This document shows, one piece after another, positions 38,001-48,239 of a stretch of DNA of 64,000 nucleotides (positions are counted from its first letter, which is position 1; the number at the start of each line of letters is the position of its first letter). This DNA comes from Isoetes taiwanensis. Taxonomy: Eukaryota > Streptophyta > Lycopodiopsida > Isoetales > Isoetaceae. The position numbers and the translations under genes are program-made. The DNA lies in the NCBI GenBank assembly GCA_021234155.1, contig JAJEKV010000005.1, positions 6,998,216-7,062,215 on the forward strand, in the 5' to 3' direction. The notes under the pieces were generated by a model. That model was not told where the DNA came from and searched no databases. It was given only the letters and a program-made list of their open reading frames with translations.

Positions 38001-38413
38001 TTTATACCTGATAGGGGCAAAGACTCATAGGACGACAGGATCTATCCAAAGCCCTTTGCGCTTGTAGAAATATTCTTTTTGTGGCCGGCTTGTTCATCTT
38101 GCTAGTAGACATCGTCGAATGGTCATAGTTTCTCCACTTCAAAACAAACTCCAGGAACTGGAGTTGCTGAATGCCCTCAACACTGCATATGAGAGCATCC
38201 TGAACATTGTTCTTGGTGCCTTTCCACATCCTAACAACAATGCATGTCTGTTCAATGTCATCCGGGTTTGTACCAGTGCGCAAAAACAAGCATAGGTCTT
38301 TTTGATGGTAATATGTGGAATGGCCTGTGCAATTTCTACGCGCCACTTTCGAGCATTCGACGATGTGATGATCCGCATGGGCTCGACATCAAGCCTTCTA
38401 AAAAGCTCCAAGG
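35068..38413 (-). pseudogene. Degenerate DNA-methyltransferase-like gene (permuted, beta-class-like order)
   Basis: Reading leftward from an acceptor (ttttcag) at 38414 the minus strand codes in pieces to a TGA at 35070-35068. An N-terminal part (38413-38008, donor tatcag|gtataa) is followed by a coiled-coil-like segment (37265-36996) and a helical part (36972-36652). Then comes a block ending NATLVFIDICGFTKVWD (about 36300-36230), an acidic linker, and LVPKDGCILDFFSADIASHV (35790-35730). I read IDICGF...WD as a worn DPPY-type catalytic motif and ILDFFSAD as a worn FxGxG AdoMet motif. Catalytic before AdoMet-binding is the beta-class N4/N6 order. Key residues are missing (no PP, no GxG). The frame is broken near 38290, 35880 (an A-rich run) and 35670, and stops interrupt it at 36652-36654, 36625-36627, 35338-35340 and 35209-35211. 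Host gene relic or transposon cargo are both possible. Confidence 0.5.
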
Positions 38414-39000
38414 CTGAAAACCAAATTTAAGGTTAGGTTAAAGGAAGTTCACGAGAGACTATATCCAAAGAATCGCGGTCGCAATTCTTTGGAGCACAAC
38501 AAGCAACAAAAAACTAGGAAACAAAAACAACACGAGTAGTAGAACGTATCTTCACCACATTTGGATTATTGCTCGGAAGGATCGCGTCTGCGATCCATCC
38601 GAAGATAAAGGGTACTAACATAAATTAAGGCAAAGATAAGCAAAATTGCCGCCGCGAATCAGACAGGTAAAGCAATAGAGTAAAGAGATCACTGCTCACC
38701 AAGAACGTGGCCACAATCCTAGCGAAGATAGAGGTTGCTATCCTATACAATAATTTGCTCAACAAGATCGCGGCTGCGAAGCATATATTCATTCTAAGAA
38801 CAATAAAATTAACTAAGATAACAATAGAGTTTGCAAGAAGCGCAGATACTAACCTTCTTTAACTGACTCTCTTCTTGCATGGATCGCGGGCGCATAGGAT
38901 GTTCGAAATGTAGAAAAAAATCATAGGTGATGAAGGTTGAAGGTGCAAGCCAGATAGTCTAAAGCGCTCTGATTTTCCTCCAAACTTTCACGAGAATAAG
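38414..39000 (-). other. Upstream intron and possible first exon of the methyltransferase-like gene
   Basis: A possible first exon, MQEESQLKK with donor gttagt, lies at 38880-38854. The putative intron between 38853 and 38414 contains repeated GATCGCG-type hairpins (38467-38490, 38579-38596, near 38648, 38764 and 38882) at 70-120 base spacing. The exon call rests only on an ATG, nine codons and a donor-like site. Confidence 0.3.
38467..38900. repeat. Dispersed GATCGC hairpin repeats
   Basis: aaagaat-cgcggtcgca-attcttt (38467-38490) and ggatcgc-gtct-gcgatcc (38579-38596, perfect 7-base arms) are the clearest. Related copies lie near 38764 (aagatcgcggctgcgaag) and 38882 (ggatcgcgggcgc). Further members outside this span are at 34962-34987 and 36950-36969. 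Confidence 0.7.
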
Positions 39001-39161
39001 AATTTTATAGGTGAAATGTGTCGGCATTATTAATTGTGCTATAACGATGGCAGTGAAATAGTGACCATAATGACTAGCGGTGTCACTAATGTGGGCCGCT
39101 GTACTATCAACCCAAAAAGTTTACTTTTCCGGGCGGGAGGTCCAACACGACGTGGACATCT

Positions 39162-39230
39162 GAGTGCAAAATTTGAATCCAAATGAGTGACGTCTTGAGT
39201 GCAAAATTTGAATCCAAATGAGTGACGTCT
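39162..39230. repeat. 34-base tandem duplication
   Basis: The unit tgagtgcaaaatttgaatcc...gacgtct occurs at 39162-39195 and 39196-39230 with no mismatch seen. Each unit ends in a tgacgtct ACGT element. Confidence 0.95.
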
Positions 39231-39279
39231 AACAGTCTCCATCAATGGTCACTCGCACTATAAATCACCGACGGAATAA

Positions 39280-40263
39280 TAGAATAGAATAGAATAGAAT
39301 AGAATACATTAATGTCCCTTGTGCCGCGAGGCCCCTGGACTTGTGTAGCATGGGCGAGCTCCCTAAAAAAAAAAAAAAAAAAGGGTGCTACTAGCACATC
39401 ACGCTGTTATGATGTAGCCTTTTCTGAAGGCTGACTTTTTTCTTTTATTACCAGCATCCCGCTTTACCTCGGCTTCGCGGCCGTGCAGTGATGCGTCGTT
39501 ATCAATCAGCTTTTAGCTGAACAATTTGTATGGGGTTTTATGACCCGTTTTATACGGATCATATTACGAACCCTCTTTCACTGTGTACTTCTGTATGTCT
39601 GGTCAGCATTCTCTGAATCGCGTCTGCCAAATCTCGAAGCGATTCTGTTATCGTCATCAGAATGTAGACCGGTTCCCCCCATCTTATACTTACATGACTG
39701 CTCACTCGATGTCTCCGTAAATCGGGCAATCGTTAATCATGTGATTCTCATCCTCTATTCTCCCATCGTCACAGATTCTGCATATCCTATCCTCCTTGTC
39801 TATACCTCTCCACCTGTCTTTTTCGATTCTTAGATCATGACTTCCCATCCTGAATCTAGCCAGGATGTCTCTTCTGGTTTTCCCCAGTATGTTATCCCGA
39901 TACATCTGGTGTCCTATTTGCTGATCTGGATTGAAAACTTGCATGAGCCAGGCTGTCTTGGGACCTATGTGTCTCTACAGCCACGCTCTTGTGGCTCTGT
40001 CTGTCCATTCCTCATTCCACCGCCTTCTTCAATTAGGTCACTCAAATTTAATCCCATCTCTCTGGTCCAAATTGCCACATCTTTAAACCATCCACTTCCT
40101 GTGAGGATTTGTGATTTTGCTGATTCGGTAATTGCAATACTAGACAGTTTTCCTTGAATGTCTCCTGCATTGTCCCTGATCAGGTACCTTATGGTTCTCT
40201 CCCATGCTCTCACTTCCATTGGTTTTTGCCCTGTTTCGAGGATCATGATTGTCAGTGGCGTAT
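39280..40263 (-). mobile_element. 5'-truncated LINE (non-LTR retrotransposon) 3' end
   Basis: The minus strand encodes the region after the reverse transcriptase. ILETGQKPMEVRAWERTIRY lies in the 40246-39965 frame and resembles the post-RT helical region. GKTRRDILARFRMGSHDLRI and ICRICDDGRIEDENHMINDC lie in the 39944-39702 frame and match the C-terminal zinc-knuckle domain (CxxC...H...C) of LINE ORF2 proteins. The two frames are offset, and a shorter frame follows, so the copy is dead. The 3' end has a T/A-rich stretch and a tail of (TTCTA)n on the minus strand (39306-39280, seen as gaata repeats on plus). The RT and endonuclease domains are absent, as expected for 5' truncation. Confidence 0.75.
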
Positions 40264-40750
40264 TTGTCCTTACCCTGAATAATATACTGCCTTTATGGCA
40301 TGGACTGGCACTAAAATTAAGGAAGAGATGGGACAGCTTAATTCAAAATTTGAAACTAATTTTCGCGTTGCATTTAGTTGAAGAACATTCAATATCTGGT
40401 TGGCTCGGGAATGTTCAATCTCTAAAGGCGCTGGCCAAGCACAAAGGGTTTGAATGATACAAAGTAATCTAAAACACTTACCAACATTCTTAACAGAGAC
40501 ATTCGGCGGAAAATTTTGTGGGTGGTATTTGCATTCTTTATGGGTCTATTTGCATCTTTTATTTGTGACCATTGATTAGGTGAATATTCTTTCATTTATG
40601 CTAGATGAACGCCTCGAGAATTTTCCTTCAAAATTTTGTCTGCAACTTCCAATGGCACAATGATTTCACCATGGCTATTATTTGCCCTCATAACCATTGT
40701 CGAAGCAACAAAAGGAAAAACCAGAGCATGTCACTACATACCGAAAGCAA
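40264..40750. other. No gene seen
   Basis: AT-rich DNA between the LINE fragment and the tRNA-like pieces. Short open frames only, with no domain resemblance and no clear repeat. Confidence 0.5.
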
Positions 40751-40753
40751 GGA

Positions 40754-40803
40754 CGAGGGATTGGAACCTCCAGGCCGCAATAGCCTTAACAGGGCTCCAA
40801 GGA
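40754..40803 (-). mobile_element. tRNA-like (SINE head-like) piece 1
   Basis: Read on minus, ccctgttaaggctattg is followed by ggaggttccaatccctc, a B box with a short T-arm stem. It aligns loosely over about 39 bases with the piece at 40951-41003 in the same orientation. Confidence 0.4.
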
Positions 40804-40950
40804 TCTGCACTGTGAAGAAGCCTTAGCGGCCACGCCAGAACTTGCATTTCGGCTATACATGGGCCATATTTTCTTGCTGGCGCAGTCCAAGCAGTCCAGA
40901 TTCTCCTGCTTCCGCTCATCTATGGGGTCTATTTCAAGCCCCATAAACTA

Positions 40951-41003
40951 GAGGGCTGAAGGATTTGAACCTTCAAGCACATTAGCCCCACCAGAGCCCT
41001 TCA
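40951..41003 (-). mobile_element. tRNA-like (SINE head-like) piece 2
   Basis: On minus, agggctctggtggggctaat is followed by a perfect T arm, gaagg-ttcaaat-ccttc, and then agccctct, which can pair with the initial agggct like an acceptor stem. It is only about 50 bases long, so it lacks a full anticodon arm. A tRNA-derived repeat or tRNA relic fits better than a functional tRNA gene. Confidence 0.5.
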
Positions 41004-41329
41004 AGAAGCAAGAAACAAGAAACGGGTAGATAAGAAATTAATACACAACGCAAAATATTAAGGATATACAAAGCAAAGAAGGTCTTGAATCTCCTCTTGA
41101 AGCAGTCTCGACAATTGCCAAATCCGCCCCAACAAACCCAATATTTGAGATTGACTACCAAAGACCATCTGGCCCACTACTATTAGGCATGGAAATACAA
41201 GGATGGCATCGTGTCTACATTCCAACTCTTCTCAAAATTGGCTCCACCATGACATATTCAACAAAACCTGAACTTATTCATATTTAATAGAAATCACTTC
41301 AAGGATGCCATTATAAGATTACTAGAAAA
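41004..41329. other. No gene seen
   Basis: Unremarkable AT-rich DNA. Some phrases resemble polyprotein-type coding (ggcccactactatt, gatattcaacaaaacctgaac), but no frame stays open. Confidence 0.4.
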
Positions 41330-41473
41330 GGGCCTCGCCTGACGGCCGGGCCCTTTTCTTTTGCACTCATTTCTCGGCTCGGCCCCTCCGGGGCCTCGCC
41401 TCAGTTTGGAGGCCCTTTTGTTTTGCACTCATTCCTCGGCTCAGCCCCTCCGGGGCCTCGCCTCGGTTTGGAC
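41330..41473. repeat. 61-62 base GC-rich tandem repeat
   Basis: Two full units and the start of a third, each opening gggcctcgcct and containing ttttgcactcattcctcggc and ggcccctccg, begin at 41330, 41391 and 41453. The composition is far more GC-rich than the flanks. Confidence 0.88.
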
Positions 41474-41599
41474 AAATATGCTTGCGCATGGTATTCCTAT
41501 CTATGGGCATGTTCTTTTGTTTTGCACTAATCCCTCTGTAACCATGTTTCTGAATATCTAAAGTACAATACCCATGTTCAAGGAACTTAGCATCCATTG

Positions 41600-42270
41600 C
41601 TCAACCTATGCATGAGGAGTTTACTCACATCTATCCCCATGAGGAGCTTGCCTTGGCTCGGTTTAGACATCTTCGGCATTATTCTTCGGTTTGGTCTCGA
41701 CTTGGACAAATGCACTAAGAGGAGCCTACTTACACCTACTACTATGCAAGTCCATACACATTTATTATCAACACTTATCACCGATTCCAAAGTATTGCCC
41801 ATTGGGAACTTACCTACATCTATTATGAATCCAAAGTCTTACCACCTATTGCCAATTAAGAGCTTACTCACACGTATTACCAAGTCCAAAGCATTGCCCA
41901 TGAGTTGACATATAAGGAGCTGGCTCACACCTATTACACTGCAAAGTATCACCCATGTGGAGCCTACACACAACTATTACTACCAGTTAGAAAGCATAAT
42001 CCACTGGGAGCTTACTTATACCTATTACCAATTCCAAAGTCTTACCTATTAGAAGCTAAATCACACCTACTGCCAATTCCAAGTATCTATATCGATGTTA
42101 TTCAATATCCATTTGACAATCTATGAGAACCTTACTGCAACCTACTATCAATTTCAACAAATCACGAGAAAGTTACTGCTACATGTTGCCCTATTCGTAT
42201 ATATACCCATGTTACTGCCATCTACTATTAATTCCAAAGCATCACTCATGGAGAGCTTACTCATACTTTT
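41600..42270. repeat. Degenerate gagcttactcacacctatt array
   Basis: About ten diverged units of roughly 55-70 bases share gagcttactcacacctattac, caattccaaag and cattgcccat. The plus-strand open frames across this region merely translate the repeats and are not called as genes. Confidence 0.75.
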
Positions 42271-42294
42271 AAAACTTTCTATTATTGGATGAGG

Positions 42295-42900
42295 ACTTGA
42301 CCATGTAAAACATCCTAGCACATTCTATTTTTGCCCTTTGCAATTTTTTATAAAAACCTTTTATTTTTAGATTGAGCTTATTCGTGAGCATTTAGAACAT
42401 TTTAGAACATTTTATTTTGAGTATTTACAAAATTTCAAAGAACTTACTATTTTTAAGTTGAGGTGCTTACCCAAGAGCATTTGCAACATTCTAGAATATT
42501 CTATTTTGAGTGTTTCTAAAATTTAAAAAAACTTGCTATTTTTAGACTGAGGTGCTTAACCATACGCATCTGGAACATTCTAGAATATTCTACTGTGAGT
42601 GTTTGCAAAGTTTTAAAAAACTTGCTATTTTTAGATTGAGGTGCTTGCCCATGAGCATCTGGAACAATGTTGAACATTCTATTTTGAGTGTTTGCAAAGT
42701 CTCAAAAAAGTTGCTATTTTTAGACTAAGGTGCTTGCCCATGAGCATCTGAAACATTCTAGAACATTCTATTTTGAGTGTTTGCAAAGTTCCAAAAAAGT
42801 TTCTATCTTTAGATTGAGGTGATTGCCCCAGAGCATCTGGATCATTCTAGAAGATTCTATTTTGAGTTTTTCCAAAGTTTTAGAGCTTCTACATCACATG
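42295..42900. repeat. About 86-base gaggtgcttgcccatgagcat array
   Basis: Roughly seven units share gaggtgcttgcccatgagca, tctggaacattctagaaca, ttctattttgagtgtttgca and ttgctatttttaga. This is the same family as the array at 14930-15350. It ends about 300 bases before a tRNA-like element, as the other array does. Confidence 0.85.
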
Positions 42901-43196
42901 TTTGAAAAGTTGCTATTTTTGGATGGATGCACTTGTCAACGACAGAGATCGTGCCATTTTGAAACATCCTAGCCTTTGATAGGCATGGGAGATGGCACCT
43001 ACAACATTCTAGATTGAGGTGCTTGCCCATGAGCTTCGAGAACTGTCTCTTTGTCACATGTTTCAAAAGTTGCTATTTCAACGGCCAAGATCGTGCCATG
43101 TGGCAACATTCTAGCATTTGATAGGCATGGGAGACATGCACATGGCCTAGGACACCACGTTAACTATATTTGACCGTATATTTTGTTGAAGAAGAA

Positions 43197-43260
43197 ATGC
43201 TTGGTTTAATGGTTGGAATTGGGGGGTTTGAGGGACTAGATGTGGGTTCGAATCCACCAT
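43197..43260 (+). mobile_element. tRNA-derived SINE-like head, diverged relative
   Basis: atgcttggtttaatggttgg followed by gtgggttcgaatccaccat reproduces the A-box/B-box layout of 15627-15690 with the same start (atgcttggt) and a compensated T-arm stem (gtgg/ccac). The following 150 bases end in a T-rich run near 43407-43416, which could be the pol III terminator or element tail. Confidence 0.6.
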
Positions 43261-44525
43261 GCAACAGAAAATTTTGGTAAGTGGTTAGAAAAATGGGAAG
43301 GGCCTCGTATCATGCCACATGGCGCGAGAGATAGTGCGTTAGAGTCGTCCGGATCGCGCCAAAGTGGGTCCACGCAGGCCGTTGACATTCGTGATTCACG
43401 CGGTATTTTTTTTATTATAGTAGAAGATATGCATTTTGAAGTCTTCTTGATATTAACAGTTTTTATACGTTTTAATTACACAGGTTTATTTTCAAATCAA
43501 AAGAATGATGGTTATCAAACCATAAAATTGCTTTCGAAACTGGCAATGAGAATACTTTGTAAATGAAATCTGATAGTTTGGTAATCGATCGACTTAAACA
43601 ATTATAAGGATTTCACAGTTTACAAAGTCTTAACTTTAAGCAAAATTTTAGGCTGACATTAATTAAATGGTAAAATTTATGTTTTAATAATAAAATTTTG
43701 AATAGTTTATAATTGAAGAAATAAATTATATTGAAAAATAATCAATCATAATAAATCATTCAATGTTTTTTATTAAAATACAAACGTAAATATTTAATTA
43801 CATTCCACTAAAAACTTCCTTTAAATATTTTGAACGGATAATATTTTGATAATATATAGTTCTTCTTATATGAAGACTTAATTCAAAAGAGTTTGAAGTG
43901 AAAATTAGTCTAGAGATTGATTTTTTGCTTTAGTAAATATTATACTTTTGATTCAAAGATAAACTAATAAAATTATTAAAATCAAGAAGAGTTAAAAAAT
44001 ATACATATAGTCTTATCAGAGCATCTGTGAAGTATATTTATTAGATTTGAATAAGTCCAAATTTTGTTAAATATATCATTGACCTCTATACCGTTACAAC
44101 AAAAGCCATTCAAAATACTTGAAAATAAGAAGAGCATCAAACAAAATAAGCTCCTTAAACTGCCTCAAATATACGATCTTCTATATAATACTATGCCTAA
44201 ATCTTAGTTTTAACCACACAAGCAGAATACCCTCTCGCAATATAAAACTAATGCTAGGTTCACATGCACAAATTATCGTAGGACGACTGAGTCCTTGCTG
44301 AACTTGGGCTGAGCCAAAAGAAATTCAGCCCCATTATATGAGTTCAGCTCTCAGAGGATACTATCTGCGTAGCTGATTCAGCCGGATGTATTTGGAGCAG
44401 CACGGACCCAAAAGGTTGCCATGTGAACGCCCTTTAAGCCTAGCAGTATTTGACGTAGGGGAATGGCCCTATCTGCCGAGTCAGAGGAGGGCCTTTTTTC
44501 CTGGGCCGATACAAAACCATCACTA
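43261..44525. other. AT-rich intergenic DNA before the UGT
   Basis: Very AT-rich and without open frames of note until about 44280. The last 250 bases are less AT-rich and presumably include the UGT promoter. No gene is supported. Confidence 0.6.
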
Positions 44526-44652
44526 TTTCCTAAACAAATGGTCGTTTATATTGTAATTGCAAATTAGTGTAGGCCTACCTGCAACTAGAACTTTCCTAAA
44601 CAAATTGTCGTTTATATTGTAATTGCAAATTAGTGTAGGCCTACCTGCAACT
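44526..44652 (+). promoter_or_regulatory. 66-base tandem duplication just upstream of the UGT
   Basis: Units at 44526-44591 and 44592-44652 share tttcctaaacaaat and gtcgtttatattgtaattgc with one substitution. The second unit ends 24 bases before the UGT start, so the duplication lies in the 5'UTR or core promoter. A regulatory effect is possible but only inferred from position. Confidence 0.85.
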
Positions 44653-44675
44653 TCTATAATGGACAGAACTCAACA

Positions 44676-46288
44676 ATGTGTGCCATGGCTATGGCGAAGA
44701 AACCTCATGTTCTGGTGATTCCGGCCCCCACTCCAGGCCATTCTAATCCAATGTTCTGCCTCGCCAAACGCCTTGCATCCTTAGGCGTATCTGTTACTTT
44801 TGTTGATTCCGGCCGAATGTATAGTGCAGAAAAAGGGATCAAGGTGCTTCGTCTGCCTTCCGATGGACCAGTTCTTTCCGACGATGAGGCTCTTGAGGGC
44901 ATGAAATACCTGCAAGATCCTTGCGAACAAGCCGTTGGGCCTCTTTTCCAAGAGATTAATCCTCCCTGTTGTGTTATTGGGGATTATTTCTTGGCTTGGA
45001 CCCAAGATTTGGGTAACCGGTTTAGGGTTCCTCGTGTTGCCTTTTGGGCCGCTTCTGCTACGACGGAACTCATGATGTCTCACCTCTATTTGCTCATTTC
45101 CGAAGGATATATTCCAGTCGGTAAGCATATCACAATCCTACATTTTGTTGGGTCAATTTTGTTGCATTATCGTAACACAGCAGCCAAAGTTTAGCTCTGT
45201 TTTGTGACGATCAGAGATGGATTTTTATGTTCTAGTTCTGTTTTCCTTACAAAAATGCTAACAAGTTAAAAACAAGTTAAAGATCTGGTATCTTGCCTTG
45301 AATAACTATTTGCAAACCCGATCTTTTTACAGATAAAGTGAAGAATCGTGACAACATATGTCTGACTCCAGCATTCTCCAAGCTGAATTTAAGGCCTGAG
45401 GATCTTCCAATGTGCATGTATCATTACACCCCTTTTCAAGATTTTGCAATGAATATTTCAAAGAGGCTTGCAGAGGCAAAGTTTTTCCTAATATCAGGGG
45501 TGGAAGAGATGGAGCTTGAGAGCATTGAAATAATGAGATCTATACGGAGCAATGATTACTTGGCAATAGGACCATGTGTGCCTCTGGGATCCACTACTGC
45601 ATATGAGGATCAACACAGAGGGCTTTTCCAATGGTTAGATTGCAGGGCTCCTGAATCAGTGATATACGTTTCATTTGGAAGCCATGTTACCATGTCAATA
45701 GATCAAATGCAAAATCTAGCAAAAGGATTGTTGTCTTCAAAGATTCCTTTCATTTGGGTATGTAGGCCTGATCTTGCTCAAGGAGACTTTGTGGAGTTCC
45801 TTGAATCCTTTAAAAGTTCAACTAAAGAACAAGGTATTGTCATCACATGGGCTCCTCAGTTGCAAGTTCTAAAGCATGCAAGTGTAGGAGGTTTTCTAAG
45901 CCATTGTGGATGGAATTCCACTATGGAGAGTATATGCTCTGGGGTGCCCATGCTATGTTGGCCTTTGGGCGCGGAGCAAAATGTGAATTGCAATCTGATT
46001 GTGCAGAAATGGAAGGTTGGTTTGGGTTTGAATTATTTCCAAGGGAGATTGATGGAATCGTCCGAGATTGGAGATGCAATTGAGGAGCTAATGAAGGGTT
46101 CAAAGAGAGAGGAGCTAGCAAGGGAGGCTCTTAAGTTGAGTAAAGTGGTGATGGGGTCTTTGGCTTATGGAGGTTCATCTGATCTTAACCTCAAATCCTT
46201 TGTCTCAGATTTCCTCCATCAAATTGCTCTAACTCCTACTGCAAATATCTCATTCACCATTCCTCCATCAAATTGCTCTAACTTTTAG
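44676..46288 (+). CDS. Family 1 UDP-glycosyltransferase, two exons
   Basis: This enzyme would transfer a sugar from a UDP-sugar to a small plant metabolite in the cytosol. The acceptor cannot be read from sequence. Exon 1 is 44676-45120 and exon 2 is 45333-46288. They are joined across a GT-AG intron of 212 bases (ccagtcg|gtaagc, tttttacag|ataaag) in phase 1, giving 466 residues, normal for the family. Catalytic His22 lies in PAPTPGHSNPM and the likely partner Asp103 in CCVIGDYF. The C-terminal PSPG box runs from WAPQLQVLKHASVGG through HCGWNSTMES to WPLGAEQ, 44 residues with all hallmark positions. The final residue is Q rather than H, which usually goes with UDP-glucose use. The loop after the first strand is somewhat short. 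The last residues come from a local duplication spanning the stop codon. In-frame ATGs at codons 4 and 6 are alternative starts. Confidence 0.92.
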
Positions 46289-46309
46289 TGCAAGTGTCTC
46301 ATTCACCAT
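46212..46309. repeat. 49-base tandem duplication over the UGT stop codon
   Basis: The unit tcctccatcaaattgctcta...cattcaccat occurs at 46212-46260 and 46261-46309. Because 49 is not a multiple of three, the second unit is read in another frame and supplies the present stop (46286-46288). Confidence 0.93.
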
Positions 46310-48239
46310 TTAATAATGTGCAATAGGATATTTGTCGCTATTCACCAAACTCCGGAGAAGAGAGTAAGTCCACGCATAAAGTGGGATATCGGATTACAAT
46401 ATCAATATAAATCTGCACATGCTTACAACACAATAAGACTAAGTCATTAAAAGGAAAAGAAACAAGGTGCTGCGCACGAAGGGTTGCCCTCCAGTGGCTC
46501 GATAGTTGAATCTTCTTTGTTTAATGTCGAGCCTTGTTAATGGCATAAACGCACGGATTCATTTTCTTTGCCCAAAAGTTCTTTGGTTTATTTCATAAAT
46601 TGTGGAGGTTAATTCATACAACTGGAGAGGAAGGGGAAAGTACTGATAACTTCAGAACTGGACCTTCACCAATAGGTTCTTGCCTTAAAACTGACTATAT
46701 GAACATAAGGGCACATAAAGATATATGTCATTACTTATGAACTTAAAGGCACATAAACATAAATGTTATTAATCTTCGAGATGGATTCTAGCTCATGCTC
46801 AAAAAATGCAACAATGGTTATAAGTTTCTTCCCACTTGTTTAGTTGTAAATAATTCCTAGTTAGAATTTAATCAAGTAGGTTTTATTGCTTGTACTTGGT
46901 TGGCACAATGGTTTCATATGTCAATATTAAGTCCTTTAATAGCTGCTCATCTATTGAAGACTTCTGTGAAATGCAAAACTAATATGGAAATTTAAATTAA
47001 AGCAGACATTAAGACTATTGCATGTTTGCATTGGATGGTTTAATATACCTTCCTCCACAACATAATGTCGTCCATAGTAAATCCCGCAATGTCATACTAG
47101 TCAAGATGGTTGAAATAAGACGTTAATCTCAGTGGTCAATAAAGTAAAACCCAATGATCGCTCTGTAAAAAGGTCGCAACTTTGAGATCTAATAATTAGC
47201 AAATGCTTTGATCCAAAAGAGCATGGTCGTAGTGATGGCGAGGCACCGTGAGTACACCCTTCAATTTCACATGTAAAAATATGGTTGTTACTTTCTAAAA
47301 CCTTGGGCTATGGTTACGAATTGGGCCATAATGTTGACATTGCCCTCAAGCAACTTCGTCCCCTAATGTATTATTGTATACCGTCGAAAATAATAATTGC
47401 TAGCTCGTTGAAAGCATGATGTTTTATATGCGTTCTTAATAATACACTTGAACATGCAATGGACTCCAACGTAAAATGTGTTCCCTACCCAATAAATATA
47501 AGAGGATTCCTTGGGAATTCAATTCTAGTTGCATTAAATGCTCTTCTACCGACATTATTTTTATTGTCCTGTTATTGTTTTTACGTAAGTATGAACTCAT
47601 CAAAAAGCCGGTTCTCCTTTCTTTCTTTTCAAAGATTCAAATAGGATTTTAGTTGGTGTACTCCACTAGTATGATTCTCATTCTCACAATATAAATAGGA
47701 CAACATTTGAAGAGCAATTTGTGTGATGTTTGGCGGCCGTGTTTACGCTTTGAATCTTGGCATCCCGAGGTTCACTAAGTTTATTCTCAATTCCTTAGTT
47801 CTCACGTAAAATTCGTTTCTAAATTTATTCTACACTTGATTCTTTTCTTAGGTAGTTTGAGGTAGTTTCCATTTAGTCCTTGCCGTAAAATGCCGAGATT
47901 TCATGGTCTCCTACTAGTATATCATTTATATGAGTCTGCCTCCCAGTGGGCAATGGCTTAAAGCAATCATTTTTTTTTCAGCGGGTTAAATCGTGTAAAC
48001 CCTATTGGCATATGGCTAGTTATGTAGGACATCATGAAAAAATTGTGCTGTCATTATAATACCAAAGAAACCCTAGTATGAGACTCGAGTGAATCGCCCC
48101 GTGAACCAATGGCGAGGTAATTGGTGCAACACAAACGTCACTATACCTTAGGACCCAAGCCATGGATGCTGCAAGAATCCCAAATAAATACAAATCTGCA
48201 ATATTTAGGATTCATCTGTTCAGTAGACTTCATAACAAT
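46310..48239. other. Intergenic region downstream of the UGT
   Basis: AT-rich DNA with only short open frames on either strand. I see no gene, RNA or clear repeat. Scattered TTATT-type runs are unremarkable. Confidence 0.55.

Noticed and set aside
39540-40457. Plus-strand frames over the LINE region
   Set aside because: They are antisense to the recognisable LINE zinc-knuckle coding sequence.
41597-42126. Plus-strand protein genes in the 41.6-42.3 kb region
   Set aside because: The frames translate a degenerate tandem repeat and carry no domain.
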